DNA from: Rugalucina vietnamica
Taxonomy: Eukaryota > Mollusca > Bivalvia > Lucinida > Lucinidae
Reading direction: 5' to 3'
Assembly (NCBI GenBank): GCA_964017185.1
Contig: OZ024879.1
Coordinates: 25,671,456 to 25,735,455 of the forward strand
Length of the DNA: 64,000 nucleotides
Under the pieces are notes generated by a model. That model saw only the letters and a program-made list of their open reading frames with translations. It was not told the origin of the DNA and did not search any database. Shown piece by piece: positions 35,507 to 47,323 of the stretch. Each line of letters begins with the position of its first letter. Position 1 is the stretch's first letter. A program made the position numbers and the translations under genes.

Positions 35507-35681
35507 CATGCGCGGATCCAGAGGGGGGGACCGGGGGTCCGGACCCCCCTGGAATTTGAAAATTTTACCTAAAAAAAGGTAATTTCGGGATTTTTTCAGG
35601 GTTGGACCCCCCCTCGTCTGTGACCAAAAATTACCATTTTTGTTGGACCCCCTCTCATGAAAATTTCTGGATCCGCGCATG
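35507..35681. mobile_element. 175-bp MITE with inverted ends and 5-bp target duplication
   Basis: It begins CATGCGCGGATCCAGAG and ends TTTCTGGATCCGCGCATG, so the terminal inverted repeats are about 15-16 bp. CCTTG flanks it on both sides (35502-35506 and 35682-35686), and removing the element plus one CCTTG restores the host phrase AAATGACCTTGACCTTGAAT. Inside are poly-G/C blocks around GGGGGTCCGGACCCCCC. It has no coding capacity. The superfamily is not assigned. Confidence 0.85.
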
Positions 35682-36569
35682 CCTTGACCTTGAATACTCA
35701 CACACCTTTATTGACTTCACAAGTTGTCTGCATCTGCAAAGTTTCAGGTCTCAGGCTGCAATAGTTTCCAAACCCAGTGATTTCTGAGAAAACCATAATT
35801 TTAATTTTAAATGACCTTGGGTCAAGGTCAACAAATGACCTTGGCCTTCATTAATTACTTACCTTCATTGACTCCATTAGTTGTCTGCGTCTAGCAACTT
35901 TCAGGTCTCAGGCTGCAACAGTTTCCAAAATATCCATTGTTTTCGCCTTTTCCAATGTAAAAGCCTATGTTTCCAAAATTGACCTTGCCGTAAAATAGGT
36001 CAAGATCATCCTAGGGTCATCATTTCAACAAACTATGATGGGCTGGAGTCCTAAATGCTACATACCAAGTTTTGCGTAAACCAGCCAGCCGGTTCTGGAG
36101 AAGAAGATTTTTGAGTGGTTTTTACCATAGTTGGGCATGGCGGCCATCTTTGTCATGTGACCCGAATTTTGCGATCACACTTTCGTTCCCCCTACCCATG
36201 GACGCTCCACATAAAATTTCACTTTGATTGGCCAAGCAGTTTCAGAGAAGAAGATCTTTGAATAGTGTGTATGGACGACAGACTGGCCAAGGTCAAGAGA
36301 TGACCTTGACCTAAATTAATCACATAACTTCATCTACTCCATTAGTTGTTTGCAGGTCTCAGGCTGCAACAGTTTTCAAAAAATCCATAGTTTTCACTTT
36401 TCCCGTAAAAGCCTATGTTTCCAAAATTGAAATTGCCATAAAATAGGTCAAGGTCATCCTAGGGTCATCATTTGATCAAACTATGATGGGCTGGACTCCC
36501 AAATGCTACATACCAAGTTTCATGAAAATCGGCCTGCCGGTTCTGGAGAAGAAGATTTTTGAGTGGTTT

Positions 36570-38693
36570 TTAGCTCACCTGAGCCAAAGGCTCACAAGGT
36601 GAGCTGATCCGGCGTGCGTCCGTCCGTCCGTCCGTCGTCCGTCGTCGTCCACAATTTCAAAGATCTTCTCTGAAACCGCTTGGCCGATTTAGTTGAAATT
36701 TTATGTGGAGCCTCCTTGGGTAGTGACATTTCAAGTTTGATCGCGAAATCCAGGTCACATGACCAAGATGGCCGCCACGCCCATATATGGTAAAAACCGC
36801 TCAAAAATCTTCTTCTCCAGAACCGGTAGGCCGATTTCCACGAAACTTGGTATGTAGCATCGGTGACTTCAGCCCATCATAGTTTGATAAAATGATGACC
36901 TTTGGATGACCTTGACCGTTTTTACGGCAAGGTCAAATTTGGAAACATAGGCTTTTACATGGGAAAAAGTGAAAACTATGGATGTTTTGAAAATTATTGC
37001 AGCCTGAGGCCTGAAAAGTGGTAGATGCAAACAACTAATGGATTAGATGAAGGTATGTAATTAATTTAGGTCAAGGTCATCTCTTGACCTTGGCCAGTCT
37101 GTCGTCCATACACACTTTTCAAAGATCTTCTTCTCTGAAACTGCTTAGCCCATCAAAGTGAAATTTTATGTGAAGCATCCATGGGTACGGGAGACGAAAG
37201 TTTGATTGCGAAATTCAGGTCACATGACCAAGATGGCCGCCACGCCCATATATGGTAAAAACCACTCAAAAATCTTCTTCTCCAGAACCGGCTGGCCGAT
37301 TTCCACGAAACTTAGTATGTAGCATTGGGGACTTCAGCCCATCATAGTTTGATAAAATAATGACCCTTGGATGACCTTGACCTATTTTACGGCAAGGTCA
37401 AATTTGGAAACATAGGCTTTTACATGGGGAAAAGTGTAAACTATGGATTTTTTGAAAACTATTGCAGCCTGAGGCCTGAAAAGTGGTAGATGCAAACAAC
37501 TAATGGAGTAGATGAAGGTGTGTAATTAATTTAGGTCAAGGTCATCTCTTGACCTTGGCCAGTCTGTCATCCATACACAATTTTCAAAGATCTTCTTCTC
37601 TGAAACTGCTTGGCCAATCAAAGTGAAATTTTATGTGGAGCATCCATGAGTAGGGGAGACGAAAGTTTGATTGCGAAATCCAGGTCACATGACCAAGATG
37701 GCCGCCACGCCCATATATGGTAAAAACCACTCAAAAATCTTCTTCTCCAGAACCGGCTGGCCGATTTTCATGAAACTTGGTATATAGCATTTGGGACTCC
37801 AGCCCATCATAATTTGATCAAATGATGACCATAGGATGACCTTGATCTATTTTACGGCAATGTCAATTTTGGAAACATAGGCTTTTACATGGGAAAAAGT
37901 GAAAACTATGGATTTTTTGAAAACTATTGCAGCCTGAGGCCTGAAAAGTGGTAGATGCAAACAACCAATGGAGTAGATGAAGGTATGTGATTAATTTAGG
38001 TCAAGGTCATCTCTTGAGCTTGGCCAGTCTGTCATCCATACACACTTTTCAAAGATCTTCTTCTCTGAAACTGCTTGGCCAATCAAAGTGAAATTTTATG
38101 TGGAGTGTCCATGGGTAGGGGGAACGAAAGTGCAATTGCGAAATCCAGGTCACATGACCAAGATGGCCGCCATGCCCAACTATGGTAAAAACCACTCAAA
38201 AATCTTCTTCTGGCCGATTTACGCGAAACTTGGTATGTAGCATTTGAGACTCCAGCCCATCATAGTTTGTTGAAATGATACCCTAGGATGACCTTGACCT
38301 ATTTTACGGCAAGGTCAATTTTGGAAACATAGGCTTTTACATGGGAAAAGGCGAAAACAATGGATATTTTGGAAACTGTTGCAGCCTGAGACCTGAAAGT
38401 TGCTAGATGCAGACAACTGATGGAGTCAATGAAGGTAAGTAATTAATGAAGGCCAAGGTCATTTGTTGACCTTGACCCAAGGTCATTTAAATATCAAAAT
38501 TGAAATTATTGTTTTCTCAGAAATCACTGGGTTTGGAAACTATTGCAGCCTGAGACCTGAAACTTTGCAGATGCAGACAACTTGTGAAGTCAATAAAGGT
38601 GTGTGAGTATTCAAGGTCAAGGTCATTTCATGATGACTTAATACTCCAAGATCAGGCTTCAGGTGAGCTTTCTCAGGACCAATGGTCCTCTGG
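36570..38693 (+). mobile_element. Nested complete dominant repeat, type B core
   Basis: It starts TTAGCTCACCTGAGCC and ends GGACCAATGGTCCTCTGG, with a short GTCC/GTC microsatellite and about four type B monomers (CCAGTCTGTC(G/A)TCCAT at about 37092, 37557 and 38023). The host reads GAGTGGTTT on the left and TTACCATATATGGG on the right. Joined, these give the uninterrupted phrase found in other monomers. Insertion was therefore between two T with no clear target duplication. Confidence 0.9.
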
Positions 38694-41299
38694 TTACCAT
38701 ATATGGGCGTGGCGGCCATCTTGGTCATGTGACCTAAATTTCGCGATCAAAATTTCGTCTCCCCTACCCAGGGATGCTCCACATAAAATTTCACTTTGAT
38801 TGGCCAAGCAGTTTCAGAGAAGAAGATCTTAGAAAAGTGTGTATGGACGACAGACAGGCCAAGGTCAAGAGATGACCTTGACCTAAATCAATCACATACC
38901 TTCATCTACTCCATTGGTTGCTTACATCTACCACTTTTCAGGCCTCAGGCTGCAATAGTTTTCAAAAAATCCATAGTTTTCACTTTTTCCCATGTAAAAG
39001 CCTATGTTTCCAAAATTGAAATTGCCGTAAAATAGGTCAAGGTCATCATATGGTCATCATTTGATCAAACTATGATGGGCTGGAGTCCCAAATGCTACAT
39101 ACAAAGTTTCATGAAAATCGGCCAGCCAGTTCTGGAGAAGAAGATTTTTGAGTGGTTTTTACCATATATGGGCGTGGCGGCCATCTTGGTCATGTGACCT
39201 GGATTTCGCAATCAAACTTTCGTCTCCCCTACCCATGGATGCTCCACATAAAATTTCACTTTGATTGGCCAAGCACTTTCAGAGAAGAAGATCTTTAAAA
39301 AGTGTGTATGGACGACAGACTGGCCAAGGTCAAGAGATGACCTTGACCTAAATTAACCACATACCTTCATCTACTCCATTAGTTGTTTGCATCTACCACT
39401 TTTCAGGCTGCAATAGTTTTTAAAAAAATCCATAGTTTTCACTTTTTCCCATGTAAAAGCCTATCTTTCCAAATTTGACCTTGCTGTAAAATAGGTCAAG
39501 GTCATCCAAGGGTCATCATTTTATCAAACTATGATGGGCTGAAGTCCCCGATGCTACATACCAAGTTTCGTGGAAATCGGCCCACCGGTTCTGTAGAAGA
39601 AGATTTTTGAAGGGTTTTTACCATATATGGGCGTGGCGGCCATCTTGGTCATGTGACCTGGATTTCGCGATCAAGCTTGAAATGCCACTACCCAAGGAGG
39701 CTCCACATAAAATGTCAACTAGATTGGCCAAGCGGTTTCAGAGAAGAAGATGTTTGAAATTGTGGACGGACGGACGCCGGATCATGGCCATCCTATAAGC
39801 TCACCTTGTGAGCCTTCGGCTCAGGTGAGTTAAAAATGCTAAGGAAGACTTTTGTGGTTTCATCACAAACTAGAGAGCCACTGGTCCTATAAATGCTAAC
39901 CTGACACCCGGAATTTCCTGGATGTCCTTGTATTATTGTATTTAATGAGCATGATGAGAGTAATGCCCTGGTGACATTTTGGACAAGATGCATGCAGCAG
40001 CATATTGCCGAGAAGGTCTATGCTAATCCAGCTGTTTTCGCAACTTGGAATAAGTTTAGGTAACTGAGTGGCCACCTATTGGGAAAATAGCTGCCCATTT
40101 GGCTTACGGTAAGTTTTCATGGTATAAGTACCTGAATGTTAATTTAGTTTTTTCCCCATCTTGGTTTTTGGAGTGAGAATCTTTTTCTGATTGCGCCTTT
40201 TCCTGATCTTTGCCTACTTGTACCTTTTCATTGTAAATACTTTGCCAAATGTAATATATATGTGGTTCCCAGTATCCCAGCATCTACATTAAGGTAGTCA
40301 TATAAATGATTAAATTTTAATTAATTTGATGCATGGTAGTAACTCAGTAATGTTGTACTCAGTTACTACTCGTGTGTATCAAGTTAAGCTAATAATCAAA
40401 ATTGTTTTTACTTACACAGGAACCAAATATATATTTCACTGTCCAAAGTTTTGTTTTGGTCTTACAAGTAACACTAGCTATATATAACGATATAAGTAAA
40501 GGACTTTATCAGAAAGGATTTTAATCAAGGAAATGACAATAAAGTTGAAACACACACACCAAATTACAGGCATTCGTATTTCTAAAATTGTTTTCTTTCT
40601 TAGGCGGCATTTCACCCTCTGCTGAACAGCCAACATTAGTTCATTTTTTTCTAAATATGTATGATGCCTGTGAAACAGCAGTTCTACAGGCATCACTCAT
40701 ATTTCAGAAAAAAATCCTAAGGCTTGTAACAGTTAAGTAGGTGGAATATTATTTCCACATATGCATTACGTCTCTTTCGAGAACAACATAAACACCAAAC
40801 TAAATTTTTAAATTTTAAGTCACAAATGTTCTGAGGCACGTCGTTAGAAAACCAACTTGAATATTTCGCGTATGCCAAAACAAAGGCACTGATCAGCTGT
40901 ACAGTGACTGCATAGCTGATCAGCTCATTTGTTTTCGCTTAACAGATAGTCCAATCACTCTGATTTTCAGGTTCTATGCATGTTCTTTCGCTGCACAGCC
41001 CTGATTTTGTCCGCCCTGGTTGGTTGGTTGTCAGCCGGGGCTCAGTTTGCATCATAATAATTAAGGATCTCTGACGGTGGTAATGGGAGTTATAATGTAT
41101 AGCTGCCTCAGATTTTGAGAAAAATAAATGTTGGTCAAATGCCTCTGTTTCTGTATAGATGTTTGCTGGTAGTCCATAGTTTAAAGTATTAGATTGAGGT
41201 TTTTGTTTCAATAGACGTACTGCTTTATTTTGGGGTTAAAATGGGCATAGTTTGAATTAAACATATAGAAAAACAGAAAAGTATTTTTATAACATTGTT

Positions 41300-41415
41300 C
41301 CCCCCCCCCACCCCCCACCCCCCCGAGTCCCAAGAAATCCCTTTGCATGTGAATGTATTGTATTATTTTACATAATATATGTGAATGGCGTTCTGGGACT
41401 GGGGGGGGGGGGTGG
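41300..41415. repeat. Hairpin with C-rich and G-rich arms
   Basis: The left arm is a run of C broken by single A, ending CCCGAGTCCCAAGAA. The right arm is TTCTGGGACT followed by a long run of G. They pair over more than 25 bases around an AT-rich loop. The G strand could also form a G-quadruplex. Confidence 0.7.
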
Positions 41416-41848
41416 ACACTACCCTACAGCCCAAAATGTTGTCTGTGTAACAGAGCCCAAGTATGAGAAATTGTTTTAAACTTAAAATTAAAGAAAACAA
41501 ATACAGCAAATAAGTTGTAAGCCATGTATAAAGTACATAAAATGGCTATATACATTTGTTTCCCAAATTAACCCAAATCTGCATGATTTATAACCACCTT
41601 TTTTGTTCTATTCTCCCAAAAATGAGGATACTGTACATTCTGTGGAACAAACTTTTGTAATCATTCTATACTAATATTTTCCACTTGTTTACATGGCCAG
41701 TAACCTTTTGCACCACAAACAGTAACAGTGGTGGCCTGTTTTGCTTTTAATGTATTTTTAACTTCCAAATCAAAAATTTTTCAGACACGTCGATACAATG
41801 TCACTACTGTCTAGGTACTAGTATTAGCCAGTGCTATGGGAACTTAAA

Positions 41849-41904
41849 ATGTCTTTCTCATGGGTGCAATACAGTGATGTCTTTCTCATGGGTGCAATAC
41901 AGTG
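41849..41904. repeat. Two-copy 27-bp tandem duplication
   Basis: The unit reads ATGTCTTTCTCATGGGTGCA then ATACAGTG; it is present twice with no or one change. Confidence 0.85.
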
Positions 41905-42014
41905 ACGTAAAGTTTCAAATCAGTAACTTTTGGGATGTTTACATAATTCTAATATAATAATAAAACAGTCTGCTTATTATATCATGATAGGCATCAAAAC
42001 ATGAATTTTTCGAT

Positions 42015-42180
42015 TCTTTTATGCATCCGACTCTAAATAGAGGCCCTGGGTTGATCCAATCGTGGGGAGCCTTGCTGTGCCTCAGACACATTTACACAGA
42101 GTACTGGGTGCAAGAAGGAATATGTGACTCAATCCCAAAATGACTGAAAAAATTGTTAATATTAAAGGCTGTTCGGCAAT
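42015..42180 (+). repeat. Degenerate SINE, family 1-like
   Basis: Recognisable pieces are GGCCCTGGGTTGATCCAATC (worn box B), CAGACACATTTACACAGAGT and AATGACTGAAAAAATTGTTA, in the same order as the SINE at 33573. The head is largely lost. Confidence 0.55.
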
Positions 42181-43211
42181 TATCTAACAAAACCAAAAAA
42201 TAACCTTTATCATTAGCATCACTACGACACAACCATTACACTTAAACGAGGCGCATGTAAGACAAGTTCTGTTTGCGGGTGTGCCAGGTGTTTTTTCTCG
42301 GGGCTCTCCGCCCACCTCATGATTCGTCATCCACCTAATTGGTCTTTCACCCATGTAATGATTGGTCGTCTCATATGAGCTGAAATAATCTTGAATGGGA
42401 CATTAAACTGACTTAGAAAAATAAATACACTAAAGGCCGTGTTGTAACAGGTTTATACAGGTAAATAAATACTCAGTGTGATCAAGTTTTGTCACAACGG
42501 GTCGTGTTTAGAGAAAATGTTTTTGGTTAAGATCAAACTCTAATGAAGCTGTGCCTCACATATAAGAAGGTTTGAATTTTTGTTAATTAATGACGCGATT
42601 CTGATAAGCTGGTTGATCATGGCTGATTTGTGTCTATTTTTTTTTGCTTAAAACAGATAGCAGTTTTTTTTCATGAGGTAACACTGTCATGTATATTAAA
42701 TGTTTGGACAGTCAGGTAGTACTGAGACAATAATATTATACAGGTAACTGCTAAAGGTTTGTACCCAAATTGTTGACGTTCTGATATTTCAATTTTATTT
42801 AAATGACATTATGCATGTTTATCACACTTAATACAGTGTTGCATGCACAAAGTATGATTCAGTAGTGGAATCAAAGGACTACAGGCAAGAAAAAGCGAAA
42901 AAATTCATTTTTTTTCACATATGAAATTTTGACCCCCACCCCCGCTAAAATCGCCATTTCTACACTATATGGAGGAAATAGTTAAAACTTTTAATAGTTA
43001 TAGGTTCAGAATACATTGGTCTATTGCCCTAATCATGAAATACCACCACCAGGACCTTTGAGACATTGTTCTGGTCCTTTGAAAACGGGGCATCAAACCC
43101 CCAAGACTGTCACAGATTCTTTGATAATCTGGCATCATTTAAAGAGTTTGATAATCTGCCATTCTGGCATCATTGAAAGAGAGTGCTAACTGGCATCAAT
43201 AATCAAGATTG

Positions 43212-43881
43212 TCAGTTGGCATCATTTAAATGCTCCTCGTCCGGATCCAGTGGTGGTGGTCCGGGTGGTGGCAGGGGACTGGCAAGTGGATGCCTGCCAT
43301 CACTGCTGGGCAATGTAGGGTAAAACTGAGCGCCAGGCATTCCCAACATGAACTGTTGCCCTTGCCCAAACGCTACAGGTTGTTGGCTCCACATTACCAG
43401 GGCTATAATATGGATATGATGAAGACGGCATGTTTGGTGTGTTATTTGGCCATGTGACCCCACGTATTTCCAACTCTTTAATGACACTATTTTTTGGCCT
43501 GGTTTTCTTTGCTTTCTCCTCATGCGATTGGATTATTGTTTGGAAAAGTTCACTTTCAGAATAAACACTTTCACTATCAGGGATCCTCTCCCCATAATAC
43601 TTCTTCAAAATGTATGTATCAGCCAGTATAATGCCTTCCTTTGGTCCGTTGTTTTCAGTCAGGTATTTCTTAGGATTGGACCGAATCTAGGCATCATGTA
43701 TTCTTGCCTCGAAACTTTGAGAAACATTTTTGGAAAGAAGCTTAATTCTCCTTTCAGTGCTTTGAGTTCTCCCTCGGCCCTTAGTTTGCGTTTCCCCAGT
43801 TCCTGAACTTCTTTTTTCTCGTCAGCATGTCGGTCAAGGTTACCACAAACACTAGCAGACGGACATTCCTGCATGTGGCAT
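43212..43881 (-). pseudogene. Last exon of the PB1-domain gene, disrupted
   Basis: On the minus strand an acceptor, TTATATTTCAG|A, starts the exon at 43881. It reads CHMQECPSASVCGNLDRH, a Cys/His cluster resembling a zinc-binding finger, then a charged coiled-coil-like run (KKEVQELGKRKLRAEGELK). The frame shifts near 43745 and continues LLSKNVSQSFEARIHDA, meets a TAG at 43687-43689, then IRSNPKKYLTENNGPKEGII and LADTYILKKYYGERIPDSES. It shifts again near 43395 into a Gln/Pro-rich tail (FGQGQQFMLGMPGAQFYP, PLPPPGPPPLDPDEEHL), ending LNDAN before TGA at 43212-43214. The order of sensible blocks across three frames shows a real exon that has decayed or carries assembly indels. It has the same strand as the PB1 exon at 57 kb. 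The first base completes a split codon (phase 2), which does not match the phase-0 donor at 56727, so at least one exon is missing between them. Confidence 0.55.
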
Positions 43882-44657
43882 CTGAAATATAATGTAAAGG
43901 GGTCATGTCATTGGAATGTATGAAAAACTTAAAACGCTGATTAGAGCAATTGTTTTCGCCCCTATCTCACTGGAATGCGACAACTGGAGACTATAGTTTG
44001 CGACTATTTCATGACAAAGATTGACAATATAAACACGACTTTCACGTTGCAGTCTCATTGAATAGATATTTATGCGACGCAAATTTCGGTCTAATTTTGA
44101 AAATATATCTCGTGCCTGTGGCGCGATAGTCGCGCAACTGTCGCACGACATTCGTGAGAATGTCTCCACTTTCCTGTTATGTAGCTTTTAGTTTAATTTT
44201 AATTCTTACGACAGTTGCGCAACATAAGTGCGAGTGTCGCACGACATTCGTACGAATTCCGCTTTGTTTTATTTTTTCGCCAGATAGTCGCGATGTTTAC
44301 GCATGTTTTCTCAAGACTGTCGCTGTAAAGATAAAATAAATCAGTTAAAAATGATATTTTTATTACTTTTGCTTAAAACATAGATTGTGGGTACAAGTTA
44401 GAACCCGGCCGCCACAATCAATATTTTAGAGCAAAAATAGGTACACCCCAGATTTACTATATGAGAGTATAAACAAACGTAATGATTTAATGAAACAGGT
44501 AAATATTGAAATAAATAAATAATTAAATGACCACAAAAACTGCCAATGTTGTTTCGATATTCATAAGCGACAATAAATGACAGAAATGAAAATATATACA
44601 TAAATAAATAATATAAATAAATAAATAAAGCTTATAAATTAATAAAAAATAAATAAA
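43882..44657. other. Intronic sequence with small repeats, no exon recognised
   Basis: TGTCGCACGACATTCGT occurs twice about 100 bases apart (near 44139 and 44236), within a stretch rich in TCGCGAC and GTCGC words. A worn copy of the palindromic GTGGGTAC repeat starts at 44378. An A/T-rich TAAA run lies near 44600-44655. Confidence 0.55.
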
Positions 44658-46937
44658 CTAGAGGACCATTGGTCCTGTAGCTCACCTGAGAGATTATCAC
44701 ATTGTAAGCTCATGAGATTTAAATTAATTGAGAATCGACCAATGAAAGTCTATGCATGGACACTATTGACCCCCGGGGCATGGCCAAATTTGACCCAGGG
44801 GCATGACTGGCACAATTTATAATGGGGGACTACCAAACATTGCTACATACAAAATATAGAAGCTCTGGGCCTTTTGGTTTCAGAGAAGAAGATTTTTTTA
44901 GTTTTTCCCATTGTAAGTCTATGGAGACTATCTACCCCCGGGGCGTGGCCAAATTTGACCCCAGGGGCATGGCTGGCACAATTTATGTAGAGGACCATTA
45001 GCCATTGCCACATACAAAATATCAAAGCTGTGTGCCCTGTGGTTTCAGAGAAGAAGATTTTTGAATTTTTTTCCCATAGCAAGTCTATTGAGACTATCAA
45101 CCTCCGGGGCCTGGCCAAATTTGACCCCAGGGGCATGAATGGCACAATTTATGTAGAGGACCATTAGCCATTGCTACATACCAAATAACAAAGCTGTGGG
45201 CCTAGTGGTTTCAGAGAAGAAGATTTTTTTAGTTTTTCCTATTGTAGGTCTATGGAGACTATCGACCCCCGGGGCGTGGCCAATTTTGACCCCGGGGACA
45301 TGATTGGCACAATTTATGTAGAGGACCATTAGCCATTGCCACATACAAAATATCAAAGCTGTGGGCCCTGTGGTTTCAGAGAAGAAGATTTTTTATTTTT
45401 TTTCCCATAGTAAGTCTATGGAGACTATCAACCCCCAGGACCTGGCCAAATTTGACCCCAGGGGCATGAATGGCACAATTTATGTAGAAGACCATTAGCC
45501 ATTGCTACATACCAAATATCAAAGCTGTTGGCCTAGTGGTTTCAGAGAAGAAGATTTTTTTAGTTTTTTCCAATTGTAGGTCTATGGAGACTATCGACCC
45601 CCCGGGCGTGACCAAATTTGACCCCAGGGGCATGGCTGGCACAATTTATGTAGAGGACCATTAGCCATTGCCACATACAAAATATCAAAGCTGTGGGCCC
45701 TGTGGTTTCAGAGAAGAAGATTTTTTTAATTTTTTTCCCATAGTAAGTCTATGGAGACTATCAACCCCCGGGGCGTGGCCAAATTTGACCCCAGGGGCAT
45801 GAATGGCACAATTTATGTAGAGGACCATTAGCCATTGCTACATACCAAATAACAAAGCTGTGGGCCTAGTGGTTTCAGAGAAGAAGATTTTTTTAGTTTT
45901 TCCTATTGTAGGTCTATGGAGACTATCGACCCCCGGGGCGTGGCCAATTTTGACCCCGGGGACATGATTGGCACAATTTATGTAGAGGACCATTAGCCAT
46001 TGCCACATACAAAATATCAAAGCTGTGGGCCCTGTGGTTTCAGAGAAGAAGATTTTTTATTTTTTTTCCCATAGTAAGTCTATGGAGACTATCAACCCCT
46101 GGGGCGTGGCCAAATTTGACCCCAGGGGCATGAATGGCACAATTTATGTAGAGGACCATTAGCCATTGCTACATACCAAATATCAAAGCTGTGGGCCTAG
46201 TGGTTTCAGAGAAGAAGATTTTTTTAGTTTTTCCCATTGTAAGTCTATGGGACCTATCTGTTGCCATGGAAACCACAATTTTGATACAATCTGCTCCAAA
46301 ACCTAATGCCATCAATCCCCCAACCCAATTATGGTTCACATTAAATTTGATCAAGATTGGCCTACTAGCTTCAGAAATATTCTTCTTTGAAATTGTGGAC
46401 GGACGACGACGACGGACAACGGATGCCTGCCTATCCTCAGGGTTCCCACGGTCAGGGAAAAGTCAGGGAAAAATCAAAAAAGTTCAAGGTCAGGGAAAAG
46501 TCAGGGAATTTTGTTTTTGGTCAGGGAAATTTGATATTTTGGCAAAAGTCAGGGAAAAGTCAGGGAATTTAAGAATCAAAAGTCGGACCATATTTTTCAG
46601 TGATGATAATTACAGTTCTAAATCAATAAATTCTAATGATTTCCAACTTTTAGGTGAGCTATGCTATTCATGAAGCCATATCAGTGGCATTATTGAGTGC
46701 TCTAGATAAGGATTCTTACCTAATGTGTATTTACGGGGCTATTTTTCACCTTTTTTGGAATTTTAGTACCGATGAACTTCAGAAATAGTGGAAAAATGCC
46801 ACTTATTTTGGTCAGGGAATTTTGGAATTTGGTCATTGAAAAGTCAGTGAAAAAGTCAGGGAATTTTACTTTTTATGATTTGTGGGAACCCTGTATCCTA
46901 TAAGCTCACCTGTGAGCCTTCGGCTCAGGTGAGCTAA
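44658..46937 (-). mobile_element. Complete dominant repeat, minus orientation, type A core
   Basis: It runs from reversed end 2 (CTAGAGGACCATTGGTCC) to an end-1 hairpin (GGCTCAGGTGAGCTAA). The core has about ten 166-bp units. Two identical stretches lie 664 bp apart (45174 and 45838), exactly two higher-order units. A separate 456-bp transposon has landed next to the GTCC microsatellite (46438-46893). The outer flanks are A on both sides, so T|T in the element's own orientation. Confidence 0.9.
46438..46893. mobile_element. 456-bp non-autonomous DNA transposon with CAGGGTTCCCAC ends
   Basis: It begins CAGGGTTCCCAC and ends GTGGGAACCCTG, perfect 12-bp inverted repeats. TATCCT flanks it at 46432-46437 and 46894-46899, and removing the element plus one TATCCT restores GCCTATCCTATAAGC, the usual end-1 neighbour. 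The inside has repeated GTCAGGGAAAAGTCAGGGAA at the left and similar words at the right, with no transposase. The ends resemble hAT termini, but hAT normally duplicates 8 bp and only 6 are seen here. Confidence 0.85.
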
Positions 46938-47218
46938 AAAGTGAATGACCACAAGAACTGCTAATTTTGTTTCGATGAACAGACTTTTGTTCAAAATCAG
47001 ATAAAGCAACAATAAAGTGTATTAATAAATGAAAAAAGAATGAAAGTTTTTATGAATGACCACAAAAACTGCTAGATTTATTGGATCCGAGTGAGCACCG
47101 AGTGGGAAAAAAACCAAAAACATCCGACACACATCAGGATAACATGTCTGTGCAGTATTAACCCCCTTAAACCCCACTTTTGTATAGCAAAACTGGGGTT
47201 TTTAGAGGTATACCTATT
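46938..47218. other. Flank with a repeated phrase, no gene
   Basis: ATGACCACAA(A/G)AACTGCTA occurs near 46945 and 47056 and also near 44527, so the copy at 44658-46937 landed within a small repeat. The right part (47100-47218) is the inverted counterpart of 33390-33460. Confidence 0.55.
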
Positions 47219-47323
47219 TTTAGCTCACCTGAGCCTTGAGCCGAAGGCTCACAAGGTGAGCTTATAGTATAGTAGTCGAGCCGGCGTCCGTCCGTCTGTG
47301 CGTCCGTGCGTCCGTTCACATTT

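Larger units (their letters stand above)
35431..39833 (-). mobile_element. Dominant repeat, minus orientation, type B core, with nested insertions
   Basis: It runs from reversed end 2 (CCAGAGGACCGTTGGTCC) to an end-1 hairpin at about 39799-39833. Two later insertions lie inside: a 175-bp MITE at 35507-35681 and a full dominant repeat in the opposite orientation at 36570-38693. Without them the host core is a type B array of about five monomers. The GTCC microsatellite next to end 1 is short here. Confidence 0.85.
39834..43211. other. Long stretch without a recognised gene
   Basis: An end-2 fragment (CTAGAGAGCCACTGGTCC) lies at 39869-39905. A palindrome around CTGATCAGCTGTACAGTGAC and AGCTGATCAGC lies at 40890-40925. 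Other contents are a C/G-tract hairpin (41300-41415), a 27-bp tandem duplication (41849-41904), a decayed SINE (42015-42180) and several copies of TGGCATCATT near 43130-43225. None of the open frames has family features. Confidence 0.5.

Noticed and set aside
35431..39833. Classical Helitron (A|T insertion, 5' TC) for the dominant repeat
   Set aside because: The left end is TTAGCTCACC, not TC, and nested copies show T|T rather than A|T sites. The CTAG/CTGG end after a hairpin is similar, so the Helentron branch was preferred.
40939..41211. 90-codon minus-strand frame
   Set aside because: No recognisable motif, splice context or repeat in other copies. Composition is like the surrounding non-coding DNA.
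46191..46673. 160-codon frame crossing the 46438 transposon boundary
   Set aside because: The frame begins in a type A array and continues into the inserted transposon, joining two unrelated repeats by chance.
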